A stretch of 64,000 nucleotides of DNA from Oscillospiraceae bacterium. Lineage in GTDB: Bacteria > Bacillota > Clostridia > Oscillospirales > Oscillospiraceae. Location: contig JAFTYM010000011.1 in the NCBI GenBank assembly GCA_017461585.1, positions 62,001-126,000 on the forward strand, read 5' to 3'. Positions 25,890 to 34,518 of this stretch are shown piece by piece (positions within the stretch are counted from its first letter, which is position 1; each line of letters starts with the position of its first letter). Made by a program: the position numbers and the translations under genes. The notes beneath the pieces are model-generated. The model was given only the letters and a program-made list of their open reading frames with translations, searched no databases and had not been told where the DNA came from.

Positions 25890-26880
25890 ATTTAGCAGCC
25901 GATTTTTCGGCAAAACTGTTGTCTACAAGCGCTGTGAACTCAACTCTTTCGGAGAGTTCGCCTGCTGTCTCCATGACGGTCTCGAGACGCTCAAGGTCTT
26001 CCTGCTCCATGACAGGTGTTTCTTTCCATGCGTCAATGCTTCTGTATCTGCCTACAACAGTTTCCAGAACATCAAGGTCTGTGTCGGGAAACTGTTCTGC
26101 TATGACCTCTGCGACCTCACGGTCGGTGTGCTCGGAAACCCATTTTAATCCTTTGGCAACTGCGTTTGTAAATCCCTGAATAACGTCGGGGTTATCGGAC
26201 ATATAGCTCTGAGAGGCAAAGTATGCCGTGTAGGGGATGTCGCCGCTCTCCTCACCGATGGATGCGAGAATATAACCCTGACCTGCCTGTTCAACCTCTG
26301 TTGCGGTTGGCTCAAACAGAGCGACATAGTCTCCGTTGCCGCCCGTAAAGGCACCGCCCATCATGTTGAACTGGACAGAGGTGTCCACGACTGCATCTTC
26401 GTGGGGGATAACGCCGTTCTGACGCATGACATATTCCAGAGTCATCTCGGGTACACCGCCCTTGCGTCCGCCGATTATGGTTTTGCCGCGCAGATTTTCC
26501 CATGAAAAGTCTTCATCCGTTCTGCCCACGAGAAATGCGCCGTCCCGGTTTGTCATCTGAGCAAAAACCTTTGGTGCGTCCTCGTGGCCCTCCAGCAGAA
26601 CATAGATACACGCCTCAGGACCTGCAAAGCCTATTTGTGCCTCGCCTGTTAAAACAGAGGTCATTACCTTGTCGGCTCCTCCACCGTTTATTAGCTCAAT
26701 CTCCAATCCCTCTTCCTCAAAAAAGCCCAGCTTGAGCGCGGCATACTGAGGTGCGTAGAATACGGAATGTGCAACCTCGCTCAAGGTGATTTTCGTAAGT
26801 TCGTCATCTTTTTCGCCGCAGGCGGAAAGTACGCCGAGGCTCATTAGCAGGACTAATACAAGTGCGATGATTTTCTTCAT
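25888..26880 (-). CDS. ABC transporter substrate-binding lipoprotein (SsuA/THI5-like)
   Basis: A 330-residue receptor of the NMT1/THI5/SsuA group, which binds sulfonates, taurine, nitrate or thiamine pyrimidine precursors. The signal peptide ends in LSAC with Cys21. The mature start, ITLSEVAHSVFYAPQYAALKLGFFEEEGLEIELI, is the group signature, followed by GEAQIGFAGPE. The start at 26880 overlaps the permease stop by four bases (ATGA), showing it is the third gene of the operon. The long in-frame upstream extension lies inside the permease and is rejected. Ligand not determined; no thiamine or sulfur genes are adjacent. Confidence 0.88.
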   Translation of the reverse strand: MKKIIALVLVLLMSLGVLSACGEKDDELTKITLSEVAHSVFYAPQYAALKLGFFEEEGLEIELINGGGADKVMTSVLTGEAQIGFAGPEACIYVLLEGHEDAPKVFAQMTNRDGAFLVGRTDEDFSWENLRGKTIIGGRKGGVPEMTLEYVMRQNGVIPHEDAVVDTSVQFNMMGGAFTGGNGDYVALFEPTATEVEQAGQGYILASIGEESGDIPYTAYFASQSYMSDNPDVIQGFTNAVAKGLKWVSEHTDREVAEVIAEQFPDTDLDVLETVVGRYRSIDAWKETPVMEQEDLERLETVMETAGELSERVEFTALVDNSFAEKSAAK

Positions 26881-27683
26881 GAAGTCACTCCTATATACTT
26901 TTTTAAAGCTTTTTCCAAGAGCAGGATGCATTGATACATAAGTGCTGCGGCGACGGCAAGGATTATGACAGTTGCCATGACAAGATCCATTTTGAATACC
27001 TGTGAACCGTAGACGATAAGATAACCCAGACCTGCCTTTGAAACGAGAAATTCGCCCATGATAACGCCGACCCATGACAGACCGACGTTAACCTTAAGGG
27101 CGTTTATCATAGTGGCAAAATTGGCGGGCAGCACCAGTTTAAAGAGAATTTGCCTCTTTGTAGCGCCCAATGTACGCATCAGCTTTACTTTTTCGGGATC
27201 TGTCGAAAGAAAGCCGTTATGTACATCAAGGATCGTTACGATAAGGGAGATCGCCAGGGTCATTGCGATGATAGAGGACGGTCCTGCGCCGATCCAGACG
27301 ATGAATATGGGACCCAACGCGGTTTTGGGAAGCGAGTTTAATACTACAAGATACGGATCCAGCACCTTTGAAAGAAATGGGCTGTTCCAAAGTGCAACGG
27401 CAATAAGCGTACCTGCAAGGGTGCCCAGCAGAAAGCCTATGACCGTCTCGAGACAGGACATGCCGATGTGTAAAAACAGATCTCCCGAAATATACAGATT
27501 CGCAACGGTCTCCGCCATGCGGGAGGGGCTGCTCATAATGAAGGCGTCTATCCATCCAAGACGGGCTGAAACTTCCCAAAGTGCGAAGAAACCGACGACA
27601 ATAATGACACGAAGGAGAATTATGGCGTTTTTGCGGTTTCTTCTGCTTTTTAAATAGTCTATTCTCTCTTGTGAGATCTGCAT
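26877..27683 (-). CDS. ABC transporter permease (SsuC-like)
   Basis: A 268-residue inner-membrane permease of the binding-protein-dependent superfamily. About six membrane helices are seen. The cytoplasmic EAA loop is VKLMRTLGATKRQILFKLVLPANF (near residues 175-198). The start at 27683 is one base after the ATPase stop; the longer upstream frame overlaps the ATPase gene. It works as a dimer with the ATPase encoded just upstream. Confidence 0.92.
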   Translation of the reverse strand: MQISQERIDYLKSRRNRKNAIILLRVIIVVGFFALWEVSARLGWIDAFIMSSPSRMAETVANLYISGDLFLHIGMSCLETVIGFLLGTLAGTLIAVALWNSPFLSKVLDPYLVVLNSLPKTALGPIFIVWIGAGPSSIIAMTLAISLIVTILDVHNGFLSTDPEKVKLMRTLGATKRQILFKLVLPANFATMINALKVNVGLSWVGVIMGEFLVSKAGLGYLIVYGSQVFKMDLVMATVIILAVAAALMYQCILLLEKALKKYIGVTS

Positions 27684-27684
27684 T

Positions 27685-28443
27685 TCAGGCACCGAGATCA
27701 AGCTCCTTCCATATATCGTTGAAATACTGCTTGAAGCGGTCGTGGTTTCGCCGTTCCATCGGGGAGACACCCCGAAATTCCGAGAGGTCAAATATTGCCT
27801 TTATAACGGCAGGCCTTTCCGAGAGAACGACCACCTTGTCTGACATGCTGATGCTCTCGGAAATATCGTGAGTCACCATGAGTGCCGTTTTGCCCTCGCT
27901 TCGGATTATGGTGTTGATATCATCGGAAACGGAAAGCCGCGTCTGATAGTCAAGCGCGGAAAACGGCTCATCCAGCAGGAGGATGCGAGGGTCTGTTGCC
28001 AGAGTGCGTATGAGAGCGCAGCGCTGGCGCATACCTCCCGAGAGCTGGGATGGGGTCTTTTGGGCAAATCCCGACAGACCGTAGCGGCTTAAAAGCTCGG
28101 ACACGTGATTAAGCTGTTCTGTGCTTTTTCCGCGGCGAAGCTCCAACCCCAATGTGACGTTTCCCCATATAGTGCGCCACGGGAAGAGGTGATCTCTTTG
28201 GGGCATAAAGCCTATTTTTGTGGAGGTGCCGCAGATCTCCTCGCCGTCAATGTACACGGCACCTGAAGAGGGAGTTTCCAGACCTGCGACCATAGAGAGA
28301 AGTGTGGACTTTCCGCAGCCCGAGGGGCCGACGATGCTTATGAATTCGCCGTCCTGAATGTTTAAGGTGACGTCGGAAACAGCGCAGACCTCACCGTCCG
28401 GCGATTGGTATGTTTTGCTCAGGTGTTCCATAAGAACACTCAA
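27685..28443 (-). CDS. ABC transporter ATP-binding protein (SsuB/TauB-like)
   Basis: A 252-residue ATPase that powers the importer. Walker A GPSGCGKST (near 39-47), Q-loop MPQRD, signature LSGGMRQR, Walker B RILLLDEP and switch His in VTHD are all intact. The TTG start at 28443 is preferred because AGGAGG lies seven bases upstream; an ATG four codons later has poor spacing. It is the first gene of the three-gene operon. Confidence 0.93.
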   Translation of the reverse strand: MSVLMEHLSKTYQSPDGEVCAVSDVTLNIQDGEFISIVGPSGCGKSTLLSMVAGLETPSSGAVYIDGEEICGTSTKIGFMPQRDHLFPWRTIWGNVTLGLELRRGKSTEQLNHVSELLSRYGLSGFAQKTPSQLSGGMRQRCALIRTLATDPRILLLDEPFSALDYQTRLSVSDDINTIIRSEGKTALMVTHDISESISMSDKVVVLSERPAVIKAIFDLSEFRGVSPMERRNHDRFKQYFNDIWKELDLGA

Positions 28444-28534
28444 GAGTATTCCTCCTTTCCTTAATAATTAGGATACTCCCGAAAACATACTATGCAGGAA
28501 GTTCGTGTTTTGCCTGTTGAAACGGGGGACGGAA

Positions 28535-28573
28535 AATAAAAAAGCACCCCGATTTCGATATGAAATCGGGGTG
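28535..28573 (-). terminator. Intrinsic terminator of the 72-residue gene
   Basis: On the minus strand, a perfect 12-bp stem CACCCCGATTTC / GAAATCGGGGTG leads into CTTTTTTATTTT. It lies 10 bases after the small gene's stop and before the ABC operon. Confidence 0.88.
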
Positions 28574-28582
28574 GCTGCATGT

Positions 28583-28801
28583 TTAATGTGTATGTAGCTT
28601 TTGGTAATACGTTTCAACAAGCTCAATCACGCGGGGTGTAGCGTCAATCATAATGACTACGGATTTGCCGTTTGCTTTTGGGGTGGATACAAAGATGAGG
28701 ACGTCTCGCCCCATCCTCTCTTTGTCTGTTGTCCATTTTGGAGCATAACGGTCGAAATGGTATCTCCTAACGGAGTTCCAACTAATATGCTTATATTTCA
28801 C
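28583..28801 (-). CDS. Small hypothetical protein (72 residues)
   Basis: Not recognised. The protein is basic at the start (YKHISWNSVRRYHFDRYAPKW) and ends in a plausible strand-helix fold (SVVIMIDATPRVIELVETYYQKL). It starts at GTG with only a weak ribosome site, so the start is unsure. The support is the dedicated terminator directly after the stop codon and the lack of another use for this stretch. The opposite-strand frame at 28601-28855 looks like a shadow. Confidence 0.4.
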   Translation of the reverse strand: MKYKHISWNSVRRYHFDRYAPKWTTDKERMGRDVLIFVSTPKANGKSVVIMIDATPRVIELVETYYQKLHTH

Positions 28802-28945
28802 TCTTTTGTTGATAAGTGTTTAATAAAAGCACGAATATATATACTATCACTATAGAGTGTGCGGCGTACGGGGTTGCTTTGGTCGTGACAGTGTTTTGCG
28901 CTGTACTAAATTTTCCAACACAATGTATGCTGTTGTAAATATCCA

Positions 28946-28983
28946 ATAAAAAAGACGTATTCGCATCGAATACGTCTTTTTTT
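28946..28983. terminator. Bidirectional terminator after rqcP
   Basis: A long stem AAAAAAGACGTATTCG / CGAATACGTCTTTTTT with a short loop and T-runs on both strands. Confidence 0.9.
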
Positions 28984-28984
28984 G

Positions 28985-29224
28985 TTATACTTCCTTATAC
29001 ATAGCTGAGGCTTCGTCTTTTGAGACGTGCTCGGAAACGGCGACGACCTGCACTTTTAAGGTGCGAGTGCCGAAGTGGACTTCGATAATGTCGCCGACCT
29101 TGACATCGTAAGATGCCTTTGCAACGTTGCCGTTAACGGAGATGTGACCGTTGTCGCAGGCTTCATTTGCAACGGTGCGGCGCTTTATAAGACGTGAAAC
29201 CTTGAGATATTTGTCCAGTCTCAT
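28985..29224 (-). CDS. rqcP: RNA-binding S4 domain protein RqcP (YabO/Hsp15-like)
   Basis: A 79-residue single S4-domain protein. RqcP binds the 50S-tRNA junction and helps RqcH add alanine tails to stalled chains in ribosome quality control. The S4 pattern MRLDKYLKVSRLIKRRTVANEACDNGHISVNG is complete. The start at 29224 has AGGAGG upstream. It follows hup and mazG, the same order as yabM-yabN-yabO in Bacillus. The name rests on family and gene order. Confidence 0.9.
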   Translation of the reverse strand: MRLDKYLKVSRLIKRRTVANEACDNGHISVNGNVAKASYDVKVGDIIEVHFGTRTLKVQVVAVSEHVSKDEASAMYKEV

Positions 29225-29244
29225 ACTTTTCCTCCTAAAAAGAT

Positions 29245-29270
29245 ACGGCACGGCGTTTTTGCCGTGCCGT
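29245..29270 (-). terminator. Hairpin between hup and rqcP
   Basis: A 10-bp stem ACGGCACGGC / GCCGTGCCGT lies 11 bases after the hup stop on the minus strand. It probably terminates most of the abundant hup message. Confidence 0.8.
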
Positions 29271-29281
29271 TTTTGCGTTAA

Positions 29282-29557
29282 TTACTCAGCGATAGCGTCC
29301 TTAAGAGCCTTGCCTGCCTTGAACTGGGGAGCCTTGGATGCGGGGATCTCGATAGCTTCCTTTGTCTTGGGGTTGCGGCCCATGCGAGCTGCACGCTCCT
29401 TAACATCGAATACGCCGAAGCCTACCAGCTGAACCTTGTCACCGCCCTTAAGAGCTTCTGTGATTGCGTTAAGTGTTGCGGAAAGAGCCTTCTCGCTGTC
29501 CTTCTTGGACAGACCTGTCTCTGCTGCGATCTTTGTGATGAGTTCGTTCTTGTTCAT
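29282..29557 (-). CDS. hup: DNA-binding protein HU
   Basis: A 91-residue nucleoid protein that bends DNA without sequence preference. It begins [25 protein letters not shown] and has the HU core [26 protein letters not shown], with the DNA-contacting beta arm including the conserved RNP. The start at 29557 has AAGGAG upstream. It lies between mazG and rqcP and carries its own terminator. Confidence 0.96.
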   Translation of the reverse strand: MNKNELITKIAAETGLSKKDSEKALSATLNAITEALKGGDKVQLVGFGVFDVKERAARMGRNPKTKEAIEIPASKAPQFKAGKALKDAIAE

Positions 29558-29605
29558 TGAAATATTCTCCTTTGTCTGCGGATTTGGCCGCATTATAAAA
29601 TAAAA

Positions 29606-30397
29606 CTATTTTTGGGATTTGCCCTCCTGATAGAGAGCTTCCATTTCATCGAGAGTCATGTCTGCAAGTATCTTGCCCTGTGAAGCTGCAGTTGATTCCA
29701 CATACGCAAAGCGGTTTGTGAACTTATCGCATGCCTTGCCGAGCGCCACCTCAGGATCAACGCCCATGAAGCGGGCAACGTTTACAACGGAAAACAGCAG
29801 ATCGCCCAGCTCTTCTTCAATGTTTCCTTCGCCGCCAACCGCATCAGAAACCTCTGTGAGCTCTTCTGCCAACTTGTCCATTGCGCCCCAAACATCGGGC
29901 CAGTCAAAGCCGACCTTGGCTGCCTTTTTTTGAATTTTTTCGGCACGCCAGAGCGCAGGAAGACTTTTGGCAACGGAGTTTATGGAGTCAGTAACTGTTT
30001 CCTGGCTCTTCTCCGCACGCTTGATCTCGTCCCAGTTTTTAAGGACTTCATCACTTCCGGAAACAGATACGTCTCCGAAAACGTGGGGATGGCGCAGGAT
30101 CATCTTTCTGCATACAGTGTCTGCTACATCGTCAAGATCGAATCTGCCTGCGTCCTCTTCGATGCCGGCATGGAAAACCACCTGCATCAGAACGTCGCCC
30201 AGCTCTTCTTTCAGATGCTCTGTAGACTTCTCGTCAATGGCCTCGCAAGCCTCATAAGCCTCTTCAAGGAAATTGCGTCGTATACTCTCGTGGGTCTGTT
30301 CTGCGTCCCAGGGGCAGCCACCCGGCGCCCTGAGTATAGCGATAAGCTTCTGCAGATCATATACCCCATATTTTGGCCTGTTTTCAAAATTTATCAT
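29606..30397 (-). CDS. mazG: Nucleoside triphosphate pyrophosphohydrolase MazG
   Basis: Hydrolyses NTPs and dNTPs to monophosphates, a house-cleaning role. The 263 residues hold two MazG modules: one with CPWDAEQTHESIRRNFLEEAYEACEAI and EELGDVLMQVVFHAG (about 26-85), the other with EEELGDLLFSVVNVARF (near 190). The EExxE and ExxD metal-binding residues are present in the first module. The start is preceded by AAGGTGA. It is downstream of the SpoVB-type flippase, as in Bacillus (yabM-yabN). Confidence 0.95.
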   Translation of the reverse strand: MINFENRPKYGVYDLQKLIAILRAPGGCPWDAEQTHESIRRNFLEEAYEACEAIDEKSTEHLKEELGDVLMQVVFHAGIEEDAGRFDLDDVADTVCRKMILRHPHVFGDVSVSGSDEVLKNWDEIKRAEKSQETVTDSINSVAKSLPALWRAEKIQKKAAKVGFDWPDVWGAMDKLAEELTEVSDAVGGEGNIEEELGDLLFSVVNVARFMGVDPEVALGKACDKFTNRFAYVESTAASQGKILADMTLDEMEALYQEGKSQK

Positions 30398-30477
30398 ACT
30401 TTCACCTTTTCTGCAAGACTAATATTCATAGAATACAAACTTTTTTTAAAAAACATTGAAATTGCAGGGTTTTTGCC

Positions 30478-32094
30478 CTATTTGAGCTTTAAAATATTGG
30501 CTATTTTTTCACCCTTGGGTACAAGCTTCATATCCTCTCTTGTGAGAGTTCCCGTTACGATTATCATTATGAAGTAAACAATGACTGCAATGCCGATGGC
30601 AACTACCATGGCGATCATCATGGGAAGTCTGCCTGAAACAAAGAATCCGCCGCCTAATTTTGTCAGTATACCGTATACTGCCCATGCACATGCGCCCATA
30701 ACAGCTGTACAGAGAAGAGGCTTTATAAATGCAGCGCCAAGCTTGGGTTTTTCGGGTGCTCTCTTCATCAGGACTGCCATATTAAACAGGGAGATAAAAG
30801 CATAGCACACCAGAGAGCCAATGGGAGCGCCGAGGATGCCTACTGCAGGGATGGCAACCAGCACCCAGTTTACGATGAGCTTCAGAATACTGCCTGCGGG
30901 CAGAGAGATAAGAGACATTTTTTCGTGTCCGCTTGCCTGTACCAAAGAGGTGGAGAGGACCTGGAAGCAAACAAAATAAGATGCAATACCCATAATTGCC
31001 AGAAGCTGAGGGCCAAGCTCGTTTCCGTCCCAGTAAAGAACATTGTAAATGGGGTTTGAAAGAACGCAGAGACCTACACCTGCGGGCAGAGCGAAGAGGT
31101 TCATGAGCTTTAAGGATGAGCTCATGAGAGTTGCGGATTCTTTATACTGTTTGCGTGCAACAGCTGCGGCTATCGCAGGAACTATGGCAACAGCTATTGA
31201 AACAAGAATGTTGCTGGGAAGATTGAACAGCGTATTTGCGCGTGTGAACGCGGAATAGTGTGTTTCAACAACACCTTCTGCCAGATGAAGTGTGTTTTTC
31301 AGGTGGTACATAATGACCTTTGTATCCACCAGCGCAAGTAAACTGAGCAGGGATGCGGAGAGTGTCATGGGAATGCTGACGCGGAAGATATCTTTAAGAG
31401 TATCTTTTTTGGAGAGAACCGTGGGGTCTGTATCAATAACTTCGTATGAATTGTTTTTTATTGAGCGGCGTCTTAAATATGCAAGCACGGGAACGGCAAG
31501 ACCGAGACCGATGGTAACGCCGGCTATAGCACCTGCGGAGACGTGTCCTGCGGACATGCCCAGGTTTAAAGGCAGAAGTGCGATGGGGAGACCGACTGCC
31601 AGCTTGCACAGAACTTCAATTATCTGAGAAACTGAAGTGGGAATCATATCCTCATGTCCCTGAGAGTATCCGCGGAAAACGGAGACCAGACAGCAGAAAA
31701 ATACTGCAGGTCCGAGAATAAAGATAGACTGATAAGCACCGGGAACTTCCATAAATGCAGCGATTTGTTTGCAGAAGATCATCATAAGAATGCTGCAGAC
31801 GGCGCCGATGACGCCGAATGCCGGCAGCGCTATGCTGAAAATGCGCTGAGCCTGTTTCTGCTTACCGGTTGACGAGGCTGCGGATATGAGTCTTGAAATA
31901 GCAGCAGGAACACCTGATGTGGAGATGGTCAGCAGTAGGGTGTATACGGTATATGCGATGCCGTAATACGTTGTTGCCTTGTCGTCAAGGATGTTGTACA
32001 GCGGTATTTTATAAATGGCGCCGATAAGTTTGACGATTACAACAGTAGCTGCGAGTATCGCGGTGCCCTGAACAAAGCTTTTGTTTTTTGCCAA
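30478..32094 (-). CDS. MOP-superfamily polysaccharide flippase (SpoVB/YabM-like)
   Basis: A 538-residue protein with about 14 membrane helices, of the family that includes MurJ, SpoVB and YabM. These proteins flip lipid-linked wall precursors. The N-terminus, FVQGTAILAATVVIVKLIGAIYKIPLYNIL, is typical of SpoVB-type proteins. It begins with TTG, preceded at some distance by AAAGGA. Gene order with mazG, hup and rqcP supports YabM rather than a capsule flippase, but function as lipid II flippase is inferred. Confidence 0.87.
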   Translation of the reverse strand: MAKNKSFVQGTAILAATVVIVKLIGAIYKIPLYNILDDKATTYYGIAYTVYTLLLTISTSGVPAAISRLISAASSTGKQKQAQRIFSIALPAFGVIGAVCSILMMIFCKQIAAFMEVPGAYQSIFILGPAVFFCCLVSVFRGYSQGHEDMIPTSVSQIIEVLCKLAVGLPIALLPLNLGMSAGHVSAGAIAGVTIGLGLAVPVLAYLRRRSIKNNSYEVIDTDPTVLSKKDTLKDIFRVSIPMTLSASLLSLLALVDTKVIMYHLKNTLHLAEGVVETHYSAFTRANTLFNLPSNILVSIAVAIVPAIAAAVARKQYKESATLMSSSLKLMNLFALPAGVGLCVLSNPIYNVLYWDGNELGPQLLAIMGIASYFVCFQVLSTSLVQASGHEKMSLISLPAGSILKLIVNWVLVAIPAVGILGAPIGSLVCYAFISLFNMAVLMKRAPEKPKLGAAFIKPLLCTAVMGACAWAVYGILTKLGGGFFVSGRLPMMIAMVVAIGIAVIVYFIMIIVTGTLTREDMKLVPKGEKIANILKLK

Positions 32095-32189
32095 ATGGAG
32101 TCAGTCCTTTCTGGGAAAAGTCGCACTTTAAATATATTCAGATGATGATAAAAATATAAAGTGCGGAAAAGGATATATGGGGGAATACT

Positions 32190-32276
32190 ATGAATATGCA
32201 GGTGCTATCCGTTAACATAATTAATGTGGAAAACCTTGTGGAAAATGTGCAAAACCCAGTAATATCAATGGATTGA
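32190..32276 (+). CDS. Possible 28-residue small ORF
   Basis: ATG with GGGGGAA seven bases upstream and a TGA after 28 codons, beginning MNMQVLSVNIINVENLVENV. It is on the strand opposite to both neighbours and contains three DnaA-box-like sites, which may be the real reason for the sequence. Weak support. Confidence 0.2.
   Translation: MNMQVLSVNIINVENLVENVQNPVISMD
32225..32254 (-). promoter_or_regulatory. Three tandem DnaA-box-like motifs
   Basis: Read on the minus strand there are TTTTGCACA (32246-32254), TTTTCCACA (32237-32245) and TTTTCCACA (32225-32233). All fit the degenerate box TTWTNCACA in the same orientation. They lie between the dnaC-like stop and the flippase start. Confidence 0.45.
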
Positions 32277-32338
32277 CGTGGTTTACGGGCATTATTATAA
32301 ACGGACTTTATATACAAAATATGGTGAATATAAGGTTA

Positions 32339-33328
32339 TTATATGTTTTTATTCTTCAATATACGGATATCCTCACCATAAAACTGCATAGTAAGATATT
32401 CGCCGCCGATTCGCGAGGAAATCTGGGCGCTGTAGCGTGCAGATATGTCGGAAACGGAGAGATTTGTACTGATTATGGTCTTCTTTCCTGTGGTAAGACG
32501 CGTGTTTACGATCTCGTAAAGTGCGCTGACCGTGAAGGATGTGGTCATCTCTGTGCCCAAATCATCAAGGATCAGCAGCTCGCAGCCCAAAAGACGCTCC
32601 TTCTCCTCTTTAGCTTCTTCGTCGCGGTCAAAGTGAGCTTTTTCAAAGGTGGAGAAGACCTGAGAAGCCGTACTGTAAACAACGGAATGACCCTTTTCAA
32701 AAACGACCTTTGCGATGCAGGCAGAGAGATAGGTCTTTCCGAGACCGGGTGCACCTGTAAAGAACATATTTTTAGATGCTTTACCAAATGTCTCTGCGTA
32801 ACGAACACAATTTCCGTAAACGATTTTCATTAATGCTCTGGGAGAGAGTGCTCCACTGCTTGTTGGTATGTCGCTGTAGTAATCGAGACGGAAGTTTTCA
32901 AATGTCTCGTTGCCGATGGACAGCATGTTGCTGAGCTCTTTTGCCTGCTCTGCCTTGTAAAGCTCCATGAGACAGGAACATGGGGTGTTGCCCACAAAGC
33001 CTGTGTCCTCGCATTTTGAGCACATAAAGCCCATGTCGAGATAATCTTCGGAATAGCCGGCTGCGACGATCTCTTTTCGGCGTTCATTCTGGAGATAGAG
33101 ATTATCATCTCCTATTTTAGAGACAGAAGATTCCACATCACCGCTTTTTTGCAGCATGATGCCGATGACGTCAAGCATAGATGTGCGGATATCGTTGTCA
33201 ATAGTGCGTACTTTGGGGTTTCTTCTGTAAACGTTCTCTGTGCGGCGCACAAGCTCTTCTTCCCAGCTCTGCTTTTTGGCTGAGAGAGCGGCCTTTGCTC
33301 TTGCCAGAAGTTTGCCGTCAAGTGTCAT
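32339..33328 (-). CDS. Helicase-loader ATPase (DnaC/DnaI family)
   Basis: A 329-residue AAA+ protein expected to load the replicative helicase. The N-terminal half has a zinc-binding motif CSKCEDTGF...CSC, as in DnaI. The ATPase half has Walker A GAPGLGKTYLS, Walker B LLILDDLGTE, sensor ISTN and the arginine finger region. It is similar to IstB transposase helpers, but the partner dnaD upstream (four-base ATGA overlap) and the absence of a transposase favour the replication role. Confidence 0.92.
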   Translation of the reverse strand: MTLDGKLLARAKAALSAKKQSWEEELVRRTENVYRRNPKVRTIDNDIRTSMLDVIGIMLQKSGDVESSVSKIGDDNLYLQNERRKEIVAAGYSEDYLDMGFMCSKCEDTGFVGNTPCSCLMELYKAEQAKELSNMLSIGNETFENFRLDYYSDIPTSSGALSPRALMKIVYGNCVRYAETFGKASKNMFFTGAPGLGKTYLSACIAKVVFEKGHSVVYSTASQVFSTFEKAHFDRDEEAKEEKERLLGCELLILDDLGTEMTTSFTVSALYEIVNTRLTTGKKTIISTNLSVSDISARYSAQISSRIGGEYLTMQFYGEDIRILKNKNI

Positions 33329-34263
33329 TGGTTATCCTCCTTCATGCTCTCGAAAAAGCGCAGTAATCTGTCTGCTTCGTCCTGCGTAGGAACAGCAGGT
33401 GTGGCAGTCTCTGTCGAAATGCCTTCGCCGGATGCTTTCCTGCGCTTTTCATAGGGGTCACCGGAGTTTATCTCCTCTGCTGTGTGCAGGTTTTTAGAGT
33501 GCCAGCTTAAAAGGATCTTGTCCATATAGGGCAGGCTGAGATTGTGGAGCCTTCCGATGGTGCGCTCATATGCGATCTGTACTGCATCTGCCTTGAAGCC
33601 CATCTCTATCCAGCTGTCTATGTACTGCTTTTCGTTTTGAACCAGCTTGCGGTCAAAAATGCCGAGAACGCGCTTGATCTCACCTTCAAGGGAGTAGGCG
33701 TTGTCACGCTTTTTGATGTATTCTTCCGCTTTGTCCAGCGTGTCTATGCCCATTCTGCGCCATTCAAAGGCTGTTCTTTCCAAAATGACCATGTTAAGAC
33801 GTCTGCCGGGGCCGTACCTGCGGCGAATATCGTTTTTGAAAAACTGGGTCATGAGCAGAATAACTTCCGGAGGAAGCTGAGAGTTTGTGTAAATATTGAA
33901 AAGGATCTTTCTCTCTTCAAAGGCGAGGAATGTTCCGAAGATGCGCTCTACTTCATCTGAAAGGAAAGCGAATTCAGGATTTTCCAGCGCTTTTGCAATG
34001 TCTGAAGCGGTGTAGCTCACCTGCTGTTCACCGGAAGAAGCGCTGATAAGCTCCATTGCGGCAAGGGCGGCAAAGGCCTTTTCAACTGCGGTTTTGGATA
34101 TGTTAAGATCTGCGGCGATCTTGTCGGGAGAGATATCTCCGTCAGAGCGGAGGATGCACAGATATACAAGGGCGACCTCGCCGTCACCGCGGGAAATAAG
34201 CTTATCTGCCGCATCTGCGCTCATGCTTATGCTGCCTGTGCCGGGTAAAGTGTATTTTGCCAT
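33325..34263 (-). CDS. DnaD-domain primosome protein
   Basis: A 312-residue protein acting with the loader at replication initiation and restart. It has an N-terminal winged-helix part (about 20-80, DISPDKIAADLNISKTAVEKAFAAL) and two DnaB/DnaD C-terminal domains (about 120-185 and 200-262). The second has the diagnostic YxxxIxxW-like EKQYIDSWIEMGF. It has its own promoter and a strong AAAGGAGG site, and is the first gene of the dnaD-loader operon. Confidence 0.9.
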   Translation of the reverse strand: MAKYTLPGTGSISMSADAADKLISRGDGEVALVYLCILRSDGDISPDKIAADLNISKTAVEKAFAALAAMELISASSGEQQVSYTASDIAKALENPEFAFLSDEVERIFGTFLAFEERKILFNIYTNSQLPPEVILLMTQFFKNDIRRRYGPGRRLNMVILERTAFEWRRMGIDTLDKAEEYIKKRDNAYSLEGEIKRVLGIFDRKLVQNEKQYIDSWIEMGFKADAVQIAYERTIGRLHNLSLPYMDKILLSWHSKNLHTAEEINSGDPYEKRRKASGEGISTETATPAVPTQDEADRLLRFFESMKEDNQ

Positions 34264-34298
34264 TGTGCCAAACCTCCTTTTTCATAGTGAACCAATCT

Positions 34299-34327
34299 AT
34301 TATACCAGTTATTAGTCGGTCGTACAA
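34299..34327 (-). promoter_or_regulatory. Promoter of the dnaD operon
   Basis: On the minus strand, TTGTAC and TATAAT with a 17-bp spacer, 36 bp before dnaD. The rest of the divergent gap (34328-34518) is AT-rich; I see no further clear element in it beyond a likely promoter for the U32 operon. Confidence 0.8.
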
Positions 34328-34518
34328 TGGCGAAAAAGTGAAAATTGGATAAAGATTTCTGTGTATATTGCCTTTTAATAGGTATAAAAGGAAATTTAAT
34401 GAATTTTCTCTTTTTTATATTGTCTGAATGTGTTATTATGTAAGATACCCATATTGCGTCGTTGAGGCGCGGGCTTAAACTTAAACGGAACACGATACTT
34501 TTTATTTGGAGAAGGATC

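Noticed and set aside
28601..28855. 84-residue plus-strand frame
   Set aside because: It covers the opposite-strand small gene and the divergent gap, without a ribosome site or terminator in its direction.
32339..33328. Reading the ATPase as an IstB transposition helper
   Set aside because: No transposase or terminal repeats are present, and it overlaps a DnaD gene and has the DnaI-type zinc motif.
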